This document shows positions 1 to 12,151 of a stretch of DNA of 64,000 bases, piece after piece. A program made the translations under genes and the position numbers. This stretch comes from Brugia malayi (Eukaryota; Nematoda; Chromadorea; Rhabditida; Onchocercidae). The DNA lies in the NCBI RefSeq assembly GCF_000002995.4, contig NW_025062479.1:15062721-15126720 (forward strand). The letters are read 5' to 3'. Under the pieces are notes generated by a model that was not told where the DNA came from, did no database searches, and saw only the letters and a list, made by a program, of their open reading frames with translations. Position 1 is the stretch's first letter; every line of letters starts with the position of its first letter.

Positions 1-1627
1 CAACATAATGCGCAAGGCCTATGCCCGCAACATCTGATACGGTATTTCCAACTGCTGCTGCGGTCATTGTTGAATAATGTTAACCAATTACCAATTGTCT
101 GAAAAAAAGCATTCATTGTAGACTACCAGTAAAAACATCGATTTGCTCTTTATTTTTTCTTCTCATCTTAACTTTAATCATATTCTATAGATATCAATAA
201 ATAATAAAATATAAAGCATATAAATAGAAAACAAATATAAAGTTTAAGTACGGAAATATCATTCAAATATCATACAGTGCACTGAAGAAAGAAAATGAGA
301 ACAAATATCGTACAGTGCACTGAAGAAAGAAAATGAGAACAGAATCAATCTACCTTGTCAACATATTCATCAGCAACGAACATGATAACATTATCAAGAA
401 ATCCAAAACCAATGAAAGGTATCGAATTTACCAAGAAAAATTGATATGTTTGCTGACGCGAAAGATATTTCCCTAAGAATTACATTATTTAGATTCATAA
501 ATTCTGAAACTCGAAAAATTTAAAATCTTTGGACTTGATTTCAATAAGTGCAATGTGAAACCTCAATTAATCCTTTAACTTTAAGTATTAGTAATATTTA
601 TAAGATTGGTACTGAAAGACAGTTTGGAATAAATTTCAAATTCTTATAACATTTTAAACATGACCAGGGGATTAATAAGGATAGCATAAATTAAGAGTTG
701 AGATTTCAAACTTTTTTATATTTCAATAAATAGAGTATCAAAGGTTTCTATTCAAAAAAAAAAAAAAAAAAAATGACAAGTAAAAGTTCTTGTCAATTTA
801 TTAATATTATTTAATGCAAAGAAAAAATGAAAAAAACAAATCACTATAAATTTAATACTTCATAGAGAAAGCATAATATTTTACAGAGCAATCATATTGT
901 ATAACTAATTAAAACTTATCAAGAACTGCTAATCTGTTAAGTTTTTTTCCTTTATTTACTAGAACAGTTTAATCTTACCGTTTGATATAATCGGTAGAAA
1001 TTGCTTTTCGAGATTACCAAGAGCAGCCTGAAGAAGTTTTCGTTCGTTTGATGTCAATGCTGTCACAAGTGTTCTTGCTTTAAATTCATTTTCAATGCGT
1101 ACCTCTTTGATCTTATTCACTGTACTTGAAATATTTCCGCAACATTATAGAAGTCAAGAAAAGCAAAGAATTTACTTATTTCCTATAAAGTTCAAAATCT
1201 GACTGCTAAATTTGTCTATTATTTATTTATTAAGTTAACGAACAACAAATTTACTTATTTATTCAATTGACTATTAATGGATTAAATAAATTGGTAATAA
1301 TAAAAAAAATATTCATAATAGTAGTGATAATAATAACAATAATTCTTGAATTAATCCAGTGATGTATAGAATGCAAAAGAAAATCCAAACAAAATAATTT
1401 ATAAAAGTATTAGAGTTTAAATTTAAAATCAAAATAACTTAGAGGAAATACAAGGCTCTACAGACTTCATAATATGGCTAAGCTTCTGATAAAATGATTA
1501 AATATCGGCAGTCAAAACCACCTGATACGAACCGCCTGATGTGATCCAATCTTTGGATGTAAGTCGAGCTTGAGTTACCCGCGAAAATGCAACTTTTGGG
1601 CAATAAAAAGCTCAATGTAGCAGACAT
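1..1627 (-). CDS. TMEM65-family mitochondrial membrane protein (3' end outside window)
   Basis: Seen: exons 1522-1627, 979-1119, 354-472 and 1-98 join in phase 0 up to the last one. The first exon starts with ATG and encodes a basic, Ser-rich N-terminus like a mitochondrial presequence. Exon 3 reads IPFIGFGFLDNVIMFVADEY and exon 4 carries GNTVSDVAGIGLAHYV, which match the membrane core of vertebrate TMEM65. Known: TMEM65 is an inner mitochondrial membrane protein linked to sodium-dependent calcium efflux. Odd: exon 4 enters from a good TTTCAG acceptor as TIGNWLTL, but the conserved GNTVSD segment lies one base out of frame, so there is an extra base near 73-77. This is either an assembly or sequencing error or an inactivating change. 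The C-terminus lies before base 1. Confidence 0.85.
264..339. repeat. 38-bp tandem duplication in an intron
   Basis: Two adjacent 38-base copies (264-301 and 302-339), each beginning CAAATATC and running through TACAGTGCACTGAAG, differ at one base. They lie in the last visible intron of the TMEM65-like gene, 15 bases beyond an exon end, and probably have no coding role. Confidence 0.85.
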
Positions 1628-2751
1628 TTCACTTGTGATTTGAGCAATGGTTAAAAATATTTTTTAATTTTTCCTGGCAACGATTTCAAATTCTCACAAG
1701 TAAAATATTCACGCTCTGAATAAATATTACTTATGCAAATGAGACGTTTACAAAACAACTATGGCATGCCTCAAGGTATGCCAAAAATTTTAATATATTG
1801 ATAACTCAATTAAATCTGTCAAGTAAAGAATTCCAATCAGCCAATTAAAAAACTCCTTCAATTAATTAAGAACTTTTTAAACTCTTATCTTTACTTTTTT
1901 ATCTACTTTCATGATATATAGGATATCACCCGTTTCTCAACTGCTACCACGAGTAAAATAATTGAAAATCCCTCATACTTTAGAAAGAACACTAGAATAA
2001 AGAAAATGTGAAGCAAAGATTGGCTACTCATGTAAATTAAGCCTCATCCATAACTGATACTCAATAATATTAAGTCAGCAACTTATCAGTTAGGCGCAGA
2101 TATCTCGTTTGTTTAAACAGATGCGCAAAGGACACACATGTACATTCTGCTAGATTTTTTCGTTATATACGATATGAAATTCAACTGTTATTATGTATAA
2201 TATTGAAAAAGTTAAGTCATTTTAATTTTTATTATATGAATAGTTTATCGAGACTCAAATTTTTCGTAATTTAAAACTAGAAATTTATAGTTTTATATTT
2301 TAAAAGAAATATAATTCATTTCATAGTAAAACAAACAATGAATAAGTTAGAAATAAAATTCCATTAACATAAATTATGACATTCAACCAGATGACGCATA
2401 AATCACCGACAAGACAACATTGTTATTTTGGAATAATATGAATGAAAAAAAAAAAAAAAAAAGATAAAAATGATGTTAATAGATCAATAATGATAACCGA
2501 TGTTATCGCAGTTAAGCCACCAATAAAATAAAAAAATTATTTTGGAATAATATAAAAAGATCGATAAAGTACATCAGGGTTATAGCAGCTAAATGAAAAA
2601 AAAAAAGATAATATATTTAACAAATCACTTATTTTCATAAAACCCAGACTTTACATGAAAATTTCAAAAAAATATCAGCCAAACAAATAATAACTACTAT
2701 ATGAATGAATAAGCACGATAATACGAGCATTATAAATCAGCAAAATTTATT
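1628..2751. other. Intergenic, TMEM65-like to FAM98
   Basis: AT-rich spacer between two minus-strand genes. It contains an A-rich tract near 2444-2461 and another near 2599. The FAM98 stop is followed within a few bases by AATAAA on the minus strand, so its transcript probably ends here. No open frame looks coding. Confidence 0.6.
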
Positions 2752-5700
2752 TTATCTACAACCACGTTGTTCATCGTACCAACCACGTCCTCTTCTACTA
2801 CTACCACGCCGACCACTATGGCTTTGATTATAATATTCTTCGCATTCTCTCATTACCTTCAGCAGAAACAGCTGAGTGATAAAAAGTGGAACTGATATGT
2901 TAACATATATCCCTCTTTCTATCTTGTTTTTTTTTTTTTTTTTATGAAATAATTATTGATAACGAATATGAAAGATGTAGCTGTGAAACATTTAACTTCT
3001 AGTAATGTTACTCGTTTAAAAATATTCATCACATACCTGATTTTCAAAACCTGTACCTCGACCGCCAATTCTAAATCCTCCTCTTCCATAGCCTCCATAT
3101 CCACCAGCAATTTGATAATCATTTCTGTCATACTGAAAACCTAGGCCTCCTTGATATCCACCGCTACCTCTCTGATATCCTCCATCACTTCTATAATCGC
3201 CTCGTTGCCTACCTATAACTTATTTTTTAATAAGTGCAAAAATTTTATTACATAAAACTATTTTGGTCATAGAACAAGAAACATACCGCCTTGATCCGGA
3301 ACGCGATCCTTTATCCAAGGAGGCATTTCCGGCGGAGGAGCCCGTAGTTCAGATGGCCTACCACCACGATCACCCGGACGATCAGTAATCAATATCTGAA
3401 CAATTTATTTCATAAAGATAATAAAGCTACTTCTCCTCTCAATTCCAAATGTTTTATCTTAATGCTAAATTCTCATACAACAGTATATATTTAAATGGTA
3501 CAAGAATAATTTCTTTTATATGCAATATTAAGTCTCGAGAGAATGATACAACTTGAAGTTCAATATTTTCTTTTTAATTTAGCACCTTGTAACGTGTTAT
3601 ATGTTACAAAAACACTTTTTTCCTTTAATATTTACACCGACAAGGGGAAGCTTTAACAAAAGGAAATATGATAAAAAGATGAGAAAACTTTTATAGGTTA
3701 CATTTGAGAGGAAAGATGCAAAATTCAGTTAATATGAAATGATAAGAAAACAGTAAAAATTATTTGAAATGAAAGAAAAAAAGAAGACAAAACTGGAAAA
3801 ATGTTTAACTTTATTTAAGCGTGATGCGGTACGTTTTCTTTCTTTTTCATTATTTATTCGATCAACAATTAGAAGAGAGCTAGTCGCCGCAAGTAAATCA
3901 TCCATACCAACATTTGATGTTACAGCAATGTGTTCTCGTCGAGGACGATAAATATCATGTAACTTATCCTGAAAGACAATAAATGAGAATTTCTCATCAT
4001 TTTAAGAATAGTAAAGTGTAAGTTATCAACCAATTACTTGAAATCACATTTGCTGAATTAATTGTTAAATTATTATTGAATTTACCAGAAGAAATGTTTA
4101 CCTGCATTTTCTTTATACGATCGGACCAAGTGAATGATTGAATTGTAACATCGAGACGTTTAAGCAATAATAGAATCCGACTTCGATATTCCTGCACTAA
4201 TTTTTCATTCAATACTTCGATTTTTTCCCACTGTGTATCACTTAACGACGCGGTTAATAGTGGACGTGGTTTTTCTTTACATTTGTCCATTTGTTTCGTA
4301 GCCTGTAACCAACGTCAAAGAATCATCAAATCAAAAAACTTTCAGCACTTCCATTAAAATCAATCATTTATCCTACCAATATGAATATGAACATTTATGC
4401 ACTTACATTAATCAACGGTGTGAGAATAAAGGAAAAAACAAAACTAACCAAATCTTTTAATGCTGAGAAAATCTGCTCAACTGTAATATCAGCAGGTAAC
4501 TGATTGATACCAACTGCTACCAATGCATTTTCTAAGTGAAGTACTTCAGCACTCTTATACTGTAAATAAACAAACTTTAAAATCATACTTATATTTGTTG
4601 AGATGAAGCATTTTGCATAGAATAAATATTAACGGAAATTTTAATTATCATTTAATTAGTAAAAAGTATTAATTCCTATGTCGTATTCAACAGTTTATGG
4701 AAGAAGACTTTTTTTTTCAACGGAAATATGCGCAACAAAGTAATTAATATTATGTAAAGAAATTTGTATAAGTCAGATAATTTAAATTAAAGAACAAATA
4801 TTTTAAACGATGCTAAAGGCAAAGTTGAAATTAGAAAGAAGGCTATGCTTCTCTAGTAAACATCATTCTTAAGCATATGTGAAATCTACTCTATCAAATG
4901 AGAATAATTTTGAAAAAGTAGAAATAAAGAAGGTATTAATCTAGGTTTCATTTTGCAATAACTAGAAAGTTTAGTTTTCATAATCTCAAAAAAAAAATTT
5001 TTAATGTGTTTTAGTTCTTTCTCTTAGGTTACCACGTTTTCCATCTTTTTCTGGAAAAAAGTCCACAAAACGACCTAAGATAAATGCTGAATTTAATTTT
5101 TAAAAATTAAATGACATATAAGTAAAAAATGAAAAAATACCAAACTACCTGGCAAGTTTTCGAAATTAAGACCTAACGAACAACTTGTAGCAAAACAAGC
5201 AAAATGCTTAAAAGCGAATTATAATAAACCTCAGGTATTTCTTCATGTAATCGATTCAGCGCAGTCAATCGAGCGCATTTCATATGCCCAATTAAAAAAT
5301 CAAGCAATTTTGTTTGATTTTCAGTCGAACGAAATCTTTCTACAACTGGTCCAGTTGTTAACGCATCCACTGGGCATTCTGGAATATTTGCTTATTCATG
5401 TTTAAACTAGTCTTGATTATTGATTGAAAATGAAATATTTGAAAAATTATGTTACAGCTAATCATTACATCTAAGACAACTTTCTTCTCAATTTCCTTCC
5501 TCATATTCTTATTTCACTTTCCTATCTAACTCATTGTTATGAATTAAACAAACTTGATTTTCCTAAAAAAACTTCACTAAATCAAAAAAGAAAATCCTCA
5601 TTGTTGTTCAATTCAAGACAAGAAAAAAATGTTACCTAATTCAGACAAAATTGAACTAAGGTCTAATAAGAAAAATTCCACATTATCGGATCCAGCTGGT

Positions 5701-6390
5701 CCATGAACCGTTTCATCTAACCCATACAGTGACGATATCTCATTACACATCCATTCGATTAGCTTATAGAAACGCAAATCTTCAATGCCTGCTTTTTGTA
5801 AGTCTTCTAATTCTTCTGATGGAAAAATATTGAATCTGTAAAATGTGTAGAGAATAAATCTTTGATATATTTTAAAATGCAATATAGTATCATTTGACAT
5901 CATAGAAACATATAAAATCACTGAAAATCAAAAAAGAGCTACATCTATACAAGCATTTATTTGATCAGTATAATTTAATTTGATTCCATTACCAATATTA
6001 AATTTCACAAGTGAATTCCAAATTTAAAAACGATAATTCTGCAAGAAAATTTTAAATTCGTTGCTAATTGTTCAAATGAATTCATTAATTTCTTAACTGA
6101 ATAGAATAAGATAAAAGAATGCTGTTCCTGCTCCTATTATTCATGTAAATGAGAAAAGAACAAAAACTATTTTTGTAATTCCAATTAAGCTTAATATTTC
6201 TGGATAATTTGGTCTAATAAATAATATGAAACAATACGGTACATAATCATAATATCATATAAAAGCATCTAGAAGAATAAAAAATTGTTCACTGCAGAAG
6301 TGAGAACTGAAACATGCAATACACTTACCCGAAGGAAATAATTTCACTAGCAATAAACGATCGCTTCTGCTCCTGTAATTTCTCATCCAT
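2752..6390 (-). CDS. FAM98 family protein (tRNA-ligase complex subunit)
   Basis: Seen: nine exons in consistent phase (6329-6390, 5636-5835, 5230-5378, 4449-4559, 4102-4302, 3810-3968, 3287-3395, 3037-3212, 2752-2871) give about 428 residues. The segment QWEKIEVLNEKL followed by LLLKRLDVTIQSFTWSDR matches the FAM98 core. After it come GDRGGRPSELRAPPPEMPPW and a Gly/Arg/Tyr-rich tail. Known: FAM98A/B act with RTCB, DDX1 and CGI-99 in tRNA ligation and RNA transport, and the RG tail is an arginine methylation and RNA-contact region. Start choice: the ATG lies 5 bases after a TTTCAG acceptor, which suggests spliced-leader addition. Length is near that of animal FAM98 proteins. The start of the last exon is the least certain boundary. 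Confidence 0.92.
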
Positions 6391-6395
6391 TTATA

Positions 6396-6401
6396 CTGAA
6401 A
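6396..6401 (-). promoter_or_regulatory. Probable trans-splice acceptor, FAM98 gene
   Basis: TTTCAG on the minus strand, 5 bases upstream of the FAM98 ATG, with no upstream coding exon. This is the position expected for spliced-leader addition. Confidence 0.6.
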
Positions 6402-6579
6402 TTAATAACTTTATTTTTGATAGAATATAATTTTTCCTCAATAAATGAATCGCTTTTTTGAAAAAAAAAAGTTTCAATATCTAATGAATCAGTGATTTGA
6501 ATATGCAAAAGATATAAAAGATGCACCAGTGATATTACAATCATTGTTCAGTTAGAAAAGTTAACTAAAACAGTGATAA

Positions 6580-9091
6580 ATGTCAAATCCGCCACCAAAA
6601 GAGGATGAATGAGCATTTGGTCCAATTGGTTCACCGTTTCCGAATAATCCGGTACGAGTACTTGGTCAACCAAATATGTATGTAGCACTGTGATACAAGT
6701 ATGCTGTACCGATACATGGTCGAGCATGGAATAATGGTGGTGTTTTGGAATGCTCATTTCCATATAAAAAAGCTGAATTAACTAGTATCAAAGATCTTGG
6801 TGGCCAAATACAAGTAGTTTTAAGTTAATGTCTTATTTAAAAATATATTTATTTAAAACATAAAAATATTTTTTTTAAAAATATTTAAAAATATATTTAA
6901 CCACCAATAATATTTCAAATAAGGATATTTAGAATTAAGATTTCAAACGTAATCTTTATAATTCTTATATAAATGGCAGAAAGTTATGCACAGTTCTTGA
7001 AGAAAATTTACAATTCAAGCAATTTTCATTTTTTTCTTTGCATTGATGAAAAGAAAAAAATAACTATCGTTTTTGAATGTAATTATAGATAGATTTAAAT
7101 TTAATGAAATATAAAATTTTTTCTATCTCATTTTTTTGCTGATATCCTAAATGATTCAGGTCATACTTATGTAGGCAAAATAAAAATGAGTTACTTCATA
7201 GGTAAGCTGATTCATTCTTATGTTTAATTTATCTAATAACAGGTATTACATTATATTAGGTACTTCAATTTGGTTTCTAGTTTGAATGGATCAAATACAA
7301 TGATCGTTTTGAAAAAGCCGATATTCGGCAAATTATACACTGTAGTGATTGGACACCTGTGGAAAGACAGACCGGAAGGTGCATTACTCGGTTATCTGGA
7401 TAATAAGACGGAATTGGTACTTATTGATTGATATTTAAATTTTTAGTTAGCTATTATAAAAATAAATAATGCAATGAATTATATATATGATTTGTAGTAG
7501 AAAATGATATTAACAAGTAAGTTAACTGTATAGTTAATTGTAATGCACTATTATAGGTTTATTTACTTAAAAATCAATATGTAAGCATATTTCTCAATTA
7601 CCAAATTTAATTATTAGCAATGCAAGAGTATATGTTATTACTTAAAATCAACACTTAAGTATATTTTTTGATCAAATCAAATTCGCTAAGTCAAATAATT
7701 CAATAATTTTTAGACACATTTTTCATTTAATGGAAAAGCGGAATGATTGCAAGGACAATTACTAGGTAATATGTGGATTATTGTACGTAATACGAAAGGT
7801 GAACCACCAACATGTGGTTGTAAGCATGGCGATAAGCCACCACCACCACGTGTTATGATTGATGAATGGATTGATTTATGGCCGGTGATCCATGACCAAA
7901 GGATTAGCAACTTAATAAAGCACTGAATAAAAATCTTAATACACATCAAGGTGAAAATCCAGAACAATATGTTGCGCTATGGTATCAACAAGGTGAACCT
8001 GATATGGTAGAATATGGAATGATAATGGCAAGGTTAGATAAAGAAAGAGAGAGAGAGAAACAAAGCAATTATTGATAAAGATTATTTGATAAAAATTTAT
8101 CATTAATATGTTTCATTTTTTTTTTTTTTTTTCGTGCATTATTCTTAAATGATAAAAAAAAAGCATGTTGAGATTAGCTTTAGAGTGGATTTTACTAGGA
8201 AATATTTTATGAAATGTTTAAGGTAGCAGCTTATTTTGGTTGGAATAAAAACCCATTCATTGCATATCTTCATAGAGCTACCGGATTTTGTTCGTGGCTA
8301 TGACTACGACTGGAAGTTATTCTCGCTTTGTGCATTATTCGGTGAGAAAGAATGGTTCTCAGTACATGTTGATCGTAAAGATATTATATCACCTTGTGTA
8401 TGCAAAATTGATGGTGAAGAAATTCTCGGAAAGTAAACAAAATAATTACCATTCTTAAATTTTGAATAATTCATGAAGTTTATTTCAAAAAATTTGATTC
8501 ATAAAGTGTCATGTTGAACAAATATAAAAGCTATCTATGATGAAGAATCATGAAACTAAAATCAGTTTCGAAATTTGCATAGTCAAACTGCATGAAAAAG
8601 AGTTATTGACGGAAAATAACTATTCTAGAATTAACAGAGCTTATAGTTTTGATATTAGAAATTTCATAACAAAAAAAAAAATCATACATAAAATTTTGAA
8701 AATGAGAAGTAGGAACAGTTCAGTTGACGTCAACAATTTTCCTTTCAAATTTCCTCAAAAAAAAAAATTAAAAAATGCAAACCATTTTCATTGTATAAAA
8801 GAAAAGAAATCAAATTAAAATAAAAAAAGAATCTGAAGTAAAACCTAAAAAGAAATAATATTTGGAGTTTTTTTTTTTTTTTTTCAATACACTTCTTTCT
8901 TGAATATATCCACAAAATTTCAGGCTGATATCCGTAATAAGAAAGTATCGGCAGCTTTTGGAGGGAAGGAGCATATCATGGGACTATCGGTACAAAAGCA
9001 AATGGTACTCTGCCCCAAAGACCTGGCTACAAATTTGATTAATTGCAAGCGTCCTCCCTTGAATGAATGGTCATTCGTAATCAACCTCTAA
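6580..9091 (+). pseudogene. Broken gene for a nematode secreted/structural-type repeat protein
   Basis: Seen: exon-like blocks at about 6580-6830, 7281-7420, 7713-8030, 8224-8435 and 8920-9091 with plausible acceptors. Translated piecewise they give a coherent protein: [71 protein letters not shown] and VSAAFGGKEHIMG. The module YVAL(W)Y...P occurs twice, so the ancestor had internal repeats. Breaks: TGA at 6610, 6691 (at a Trp position) and 7744; frame shifts near 7365, 7905 and 8275. I recognise the style as a conserved nematode protein but cannot name the family. The blocks are too well preserved to be chance, so this is probably a recent pseudogene; a very error-prone assembly patch is the alternative. 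Confidence 0.75.
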
Positions 9092-10079
9092 TATTACTTC
9101 CAAAAATAAAACTGCTACTAATATAATGGCATTTCCCACTATTTTTTCTATTCATGAAAAAGCTAAAAAACTTTTGTATCAAGAAAAAAAAGGAAATAAA
9201 AAACGAGAAATACCCAATAAAAATCCGGGAAGATACAAAACCTTACTAACCAACTCATTCCCAATTCAAAGAAATGTTAAAAAAAAAAAAAAAAAAAAAC
9301 CCCAATTAATCTATTTTTCCACAGAACAAAAGACCGCGATGTCCATCCTCTCAATCTCACTCCATACTTTCAATTAATTTCATGAATTCTCCAATAGTTG
9401 CTAACCAAATATCTCCATTGGTTACTGCTGAGTCTTATTGCTCCTTTACACATTTAAAAAATTGCAAAATAATGATAAATACGTCATCAGTGGAAAAGGC
9501 ACGTTGTTTATTGGCAAGCCAAAATAAACCTAAAAAAGTTAATTTGGCATACAATTTTATTCATCACTACCATCAAAAATTTATTCTTCAAAGCACTATT
9601 CATCAGCACATACCACCATAAGATGAAAGTAGTATTTGTGGAAGCAATCAGTTTAGTGACAAATAATAAAAGAACAGAGTGAAATCGTAGAACTTCGAGA
9701 TGGAAGTAAAGAACTCGTTTAAATAGCACGTGTCAGTAGAATGCCGACAGTAAAAAAATTTTACAAGACTGCGTTAAAATCGAGAATTTATAAAAAAAAA
9801 AAAAATTACATTCTTCTTTCCATCTTTCCTCCTCTCCTCCTCCGCCTGAGAAAAAACTTTGAGAAACTTAAAAAATTTAAGTTACAAAATTCAAGAAACA
9901 TTGCTTCAGAAACTTGAAGTTTCTTAAAAAAATCCAGAAGGAAATCAAATAAATCATCATGGAACACCATACAGTAGAATATTCATAATTTGCTAAAACA
10001 AAGAAAAAAAAATATTTAGTGCAGAAACCGGGGAAAGGAATTATGATATCAATTATACATAACGAACTAAATCGTTGAA
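9092..10079. other. Intergenic
   Basis: Lies between the pseudogene and the first zinc-finger gene. It holds A-tracts (around 9281-9298 and 9791-9804) and short open frames with poly-Lys translations typical of noncoding AT-rich DNA. Nothing recognisable. Confidence 0.5.
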
Positions 10080-10704
10080 TTATGATCCTGCCGGCTGTTC
10101 CATTAGCTCTGCCGGCAGTGGACTTTTCGGATGCTTCGATTCGAAATGTTCCTTATAACTCCTTTTATCCATCATCTGCGCCTAAAATAAATAAACAAAT
10201 AATTGGCTGAAATTCAGGAAAATAAACTCTTTCAAAAAGATTATTTTTTTAGAAATTTAAAACACAAATGATAAGTGTCCTTTGGTTATTGTAAATAACC
10301 GAAAAAATTAGTCAGTGAAATCTTTATGCAAGCACAAAAAAGATCACTGTGTAATTCTGAGCAGTTGTTGCTTCAACCAAAAAGAGAAGATATTACAATA
10401 AGTTTACAGCAAAAGCGAATTTCTAACTCTAACCTAAAAATGAAGAAATTTTGTCCATTACTTCACTTAGCAAAATGGTGTCTGAACAAGCTTTTGTTGC
10501 TGTACAAAGAAATTACGTATTAAGCATACGTAAAACATCAAATTTTGTATTATTTTTGCTGAAACTTACCATACAAACAGTGCATTTATAGATAAGCGAT
10601 TTGAGGCACGCACCCTTCTGGTCATGTCCAATTGATTTCTTCAGTGCTTCTTGCTTCTTCAGATTCTTCGCCTTAGCTTGCATCTTCATGTGACCGCGTG
10701 TCAT
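10080..10704 (-). CDS. ZNF706-like small C2H2 zinc-finger protein, copy A
   Basis: Seen: two exons, 10570-10704 and 10080-10181, joined in phase 0, give 78 residues. The N-terminus is Lys/Gln-rich (MTRGHMKMQAKAKNLKKQ). A single finger follows with spacing C-X2-C-X12-H-X4-H (CTVC ... HFESKH), then KSPLPAELM. Human ZNF706 has 76 residues and the same layout. Known: ZNF706 is a small nuclear/cytoplasmic factor tied to translation and stem-cell state; its N-terminus resembles the SERF/4F5 motif. Copy A departs from the family consensus more than copy B, for example MMDKRSYKEH where the family has MPDPKTFKQH. An acceptor (ACAG) 11 bases before the ATG suggests trans-splicing. Confidence 0.93.
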
Positions 10705-11491
10705 TGTTGCAAGCTGTTGAAATCACTACTGGGAAGCTATTAACTTAAGCGTTAAGACGGTTTTGAAAATTAACAAGATTAAGACGCATTTGCTACAAAA
10801 CTCGTTCCTAATGCTATCAATTTGGAGATATGAACATTCCAGTGAGAACCACTGGAATCCGAAACCTAAAAATTTGTTAAAATTTCTCTTATTCACCGCG
10901 AATTCCAAATATGATCTACATTGGACTCTATTACTATGCAGCTATTCCAGTTATAATTCGACCCTGAGCACTCATAGCTCCTGATATATGCCAAAATTTA
11001 TGAGGAGTAACAGCCAAGTATCATAAGTTGTCGAGTACCATGCAGTACACCTGCCAAGTTTAAGCTGAACATAAGAGAGCAATCTTTAAGTATCTTCGGC
11101 TTAATACCGAAGAAAAACTCAATTTTCAAGCTGAAAAGAATCCTTTATTTATTCAACCACAGTTGGAAAACCTACATTTAAATGTTATACAATGAAATAA
11201 GAACAATTACCGGACAAAAAAACACTGAAATTATTACCTATAATTGACTGCTACCATTAAATGAACTATTAATCATTCATATGGACAATATGCATCATAT
11301 TGCTTATTATAGTACCACCATTTTATTAAAATTAAGAGGCAGAAAATGAGTATTCATAAGACAGACAATGTACACAACTGCGCCATTAACGGTGCAGGAA
11401 TTATGGCGCAAATGCGCCACCGAAACATATAGACAGTATAAAATAATCATCGATATACAAAATATGAAATGCTAATATGATTCCAATATAT
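10705..11491. other. Spacer between the two zinc-finger copies
   Basis: Noncoding spacer of about 0.8 kb with no feature beyond short chance open frames. It should hold the 3' untranslated region and end of copy B and, if transcribed separately, the promoter of copy A. Confidence 0.5.
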
Positions 11492-12151
11492 TTATGCCTG
11501 AACATCCACTAATTCTGGTGGAAGCACAGCTTTCGGATGTTTCGATTGGAAATGCTGCTTGTAGGTTTTCGGATCCGGCATCAGTGCCTATAACAAATAT
11601 TTTTAGCGCTTGACTTTTCTGAAAAATAATGTGAACTCGAAAACTTGAAATTTAGCACTGGAATGCATTATGATTATTGAAGCTTCCACCCAGAAACGAT
11701 TATGCTCTCTAGTTGCTTTATGATAAGACGACCATTTAAAAATAAACTGTTGTTCCCTTTTTGAAATGAATTTAAACCAGCGGCTTCTATTCATTTTGTT
11801 TCTTTCACCCACTTTATTGTAATAAAACCTTCCAATCAGTGAATAAAAATGCAGTATAAACTACGCAATCTGATAAAAAAAAGTGAGACAAAATTAGAAA
11901 AATCTTTTCATCAGTTTAAAATAATAACGTAAAAAGATTTGGAAGATGACACCATTAAAAAAATATATATCAAATTTGTCGATTATAGCAAGCAGATTTC
12001 CAAAAGACAACTTTACCATGCAAACGGTACACTTATGCGTAAGTGCTTTTATAGCGGCTGCCTTCTGATCACTTCCTTTCGATTTCTTCATTTCCTCTTG
12101 CTTCTTCAAATTTTTTTGTTGTGACTGAAACTTCTGGTGACCACGAGCCAT
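11492..12151 (-). CDS. ZNF706-like small C2H2 zinc-finger protein, copy B
   Basis: Seen: exons 12017-12151 and 11492-11587 (phase 0) give 76 residues, the same length as human ZNF706. The start is MARGHQKFQSQQKNLKKQ; the finger is CTVC ... HFQSKH with the family block MPDPKTYKQH between, and the end is LPPELVDVQA. Exon 1 has the same length (135 bases) and the same split point, right after CTVCM, as in copy A, so the two genes come from one duplication. An acceptor ATTTGCAG|CTTG lies 34 bases before the ATG. Copy B is the conserved orthologue. Confidence 0.95.

Noticed and set aside
8040..8060. GA-rich tract as a possible regulatory element
   Set aside because: Short simple repeat in the pseudogene intron; similar GA/CT tracts at 34110, 35055, 50985 and 52945 show these are common background.
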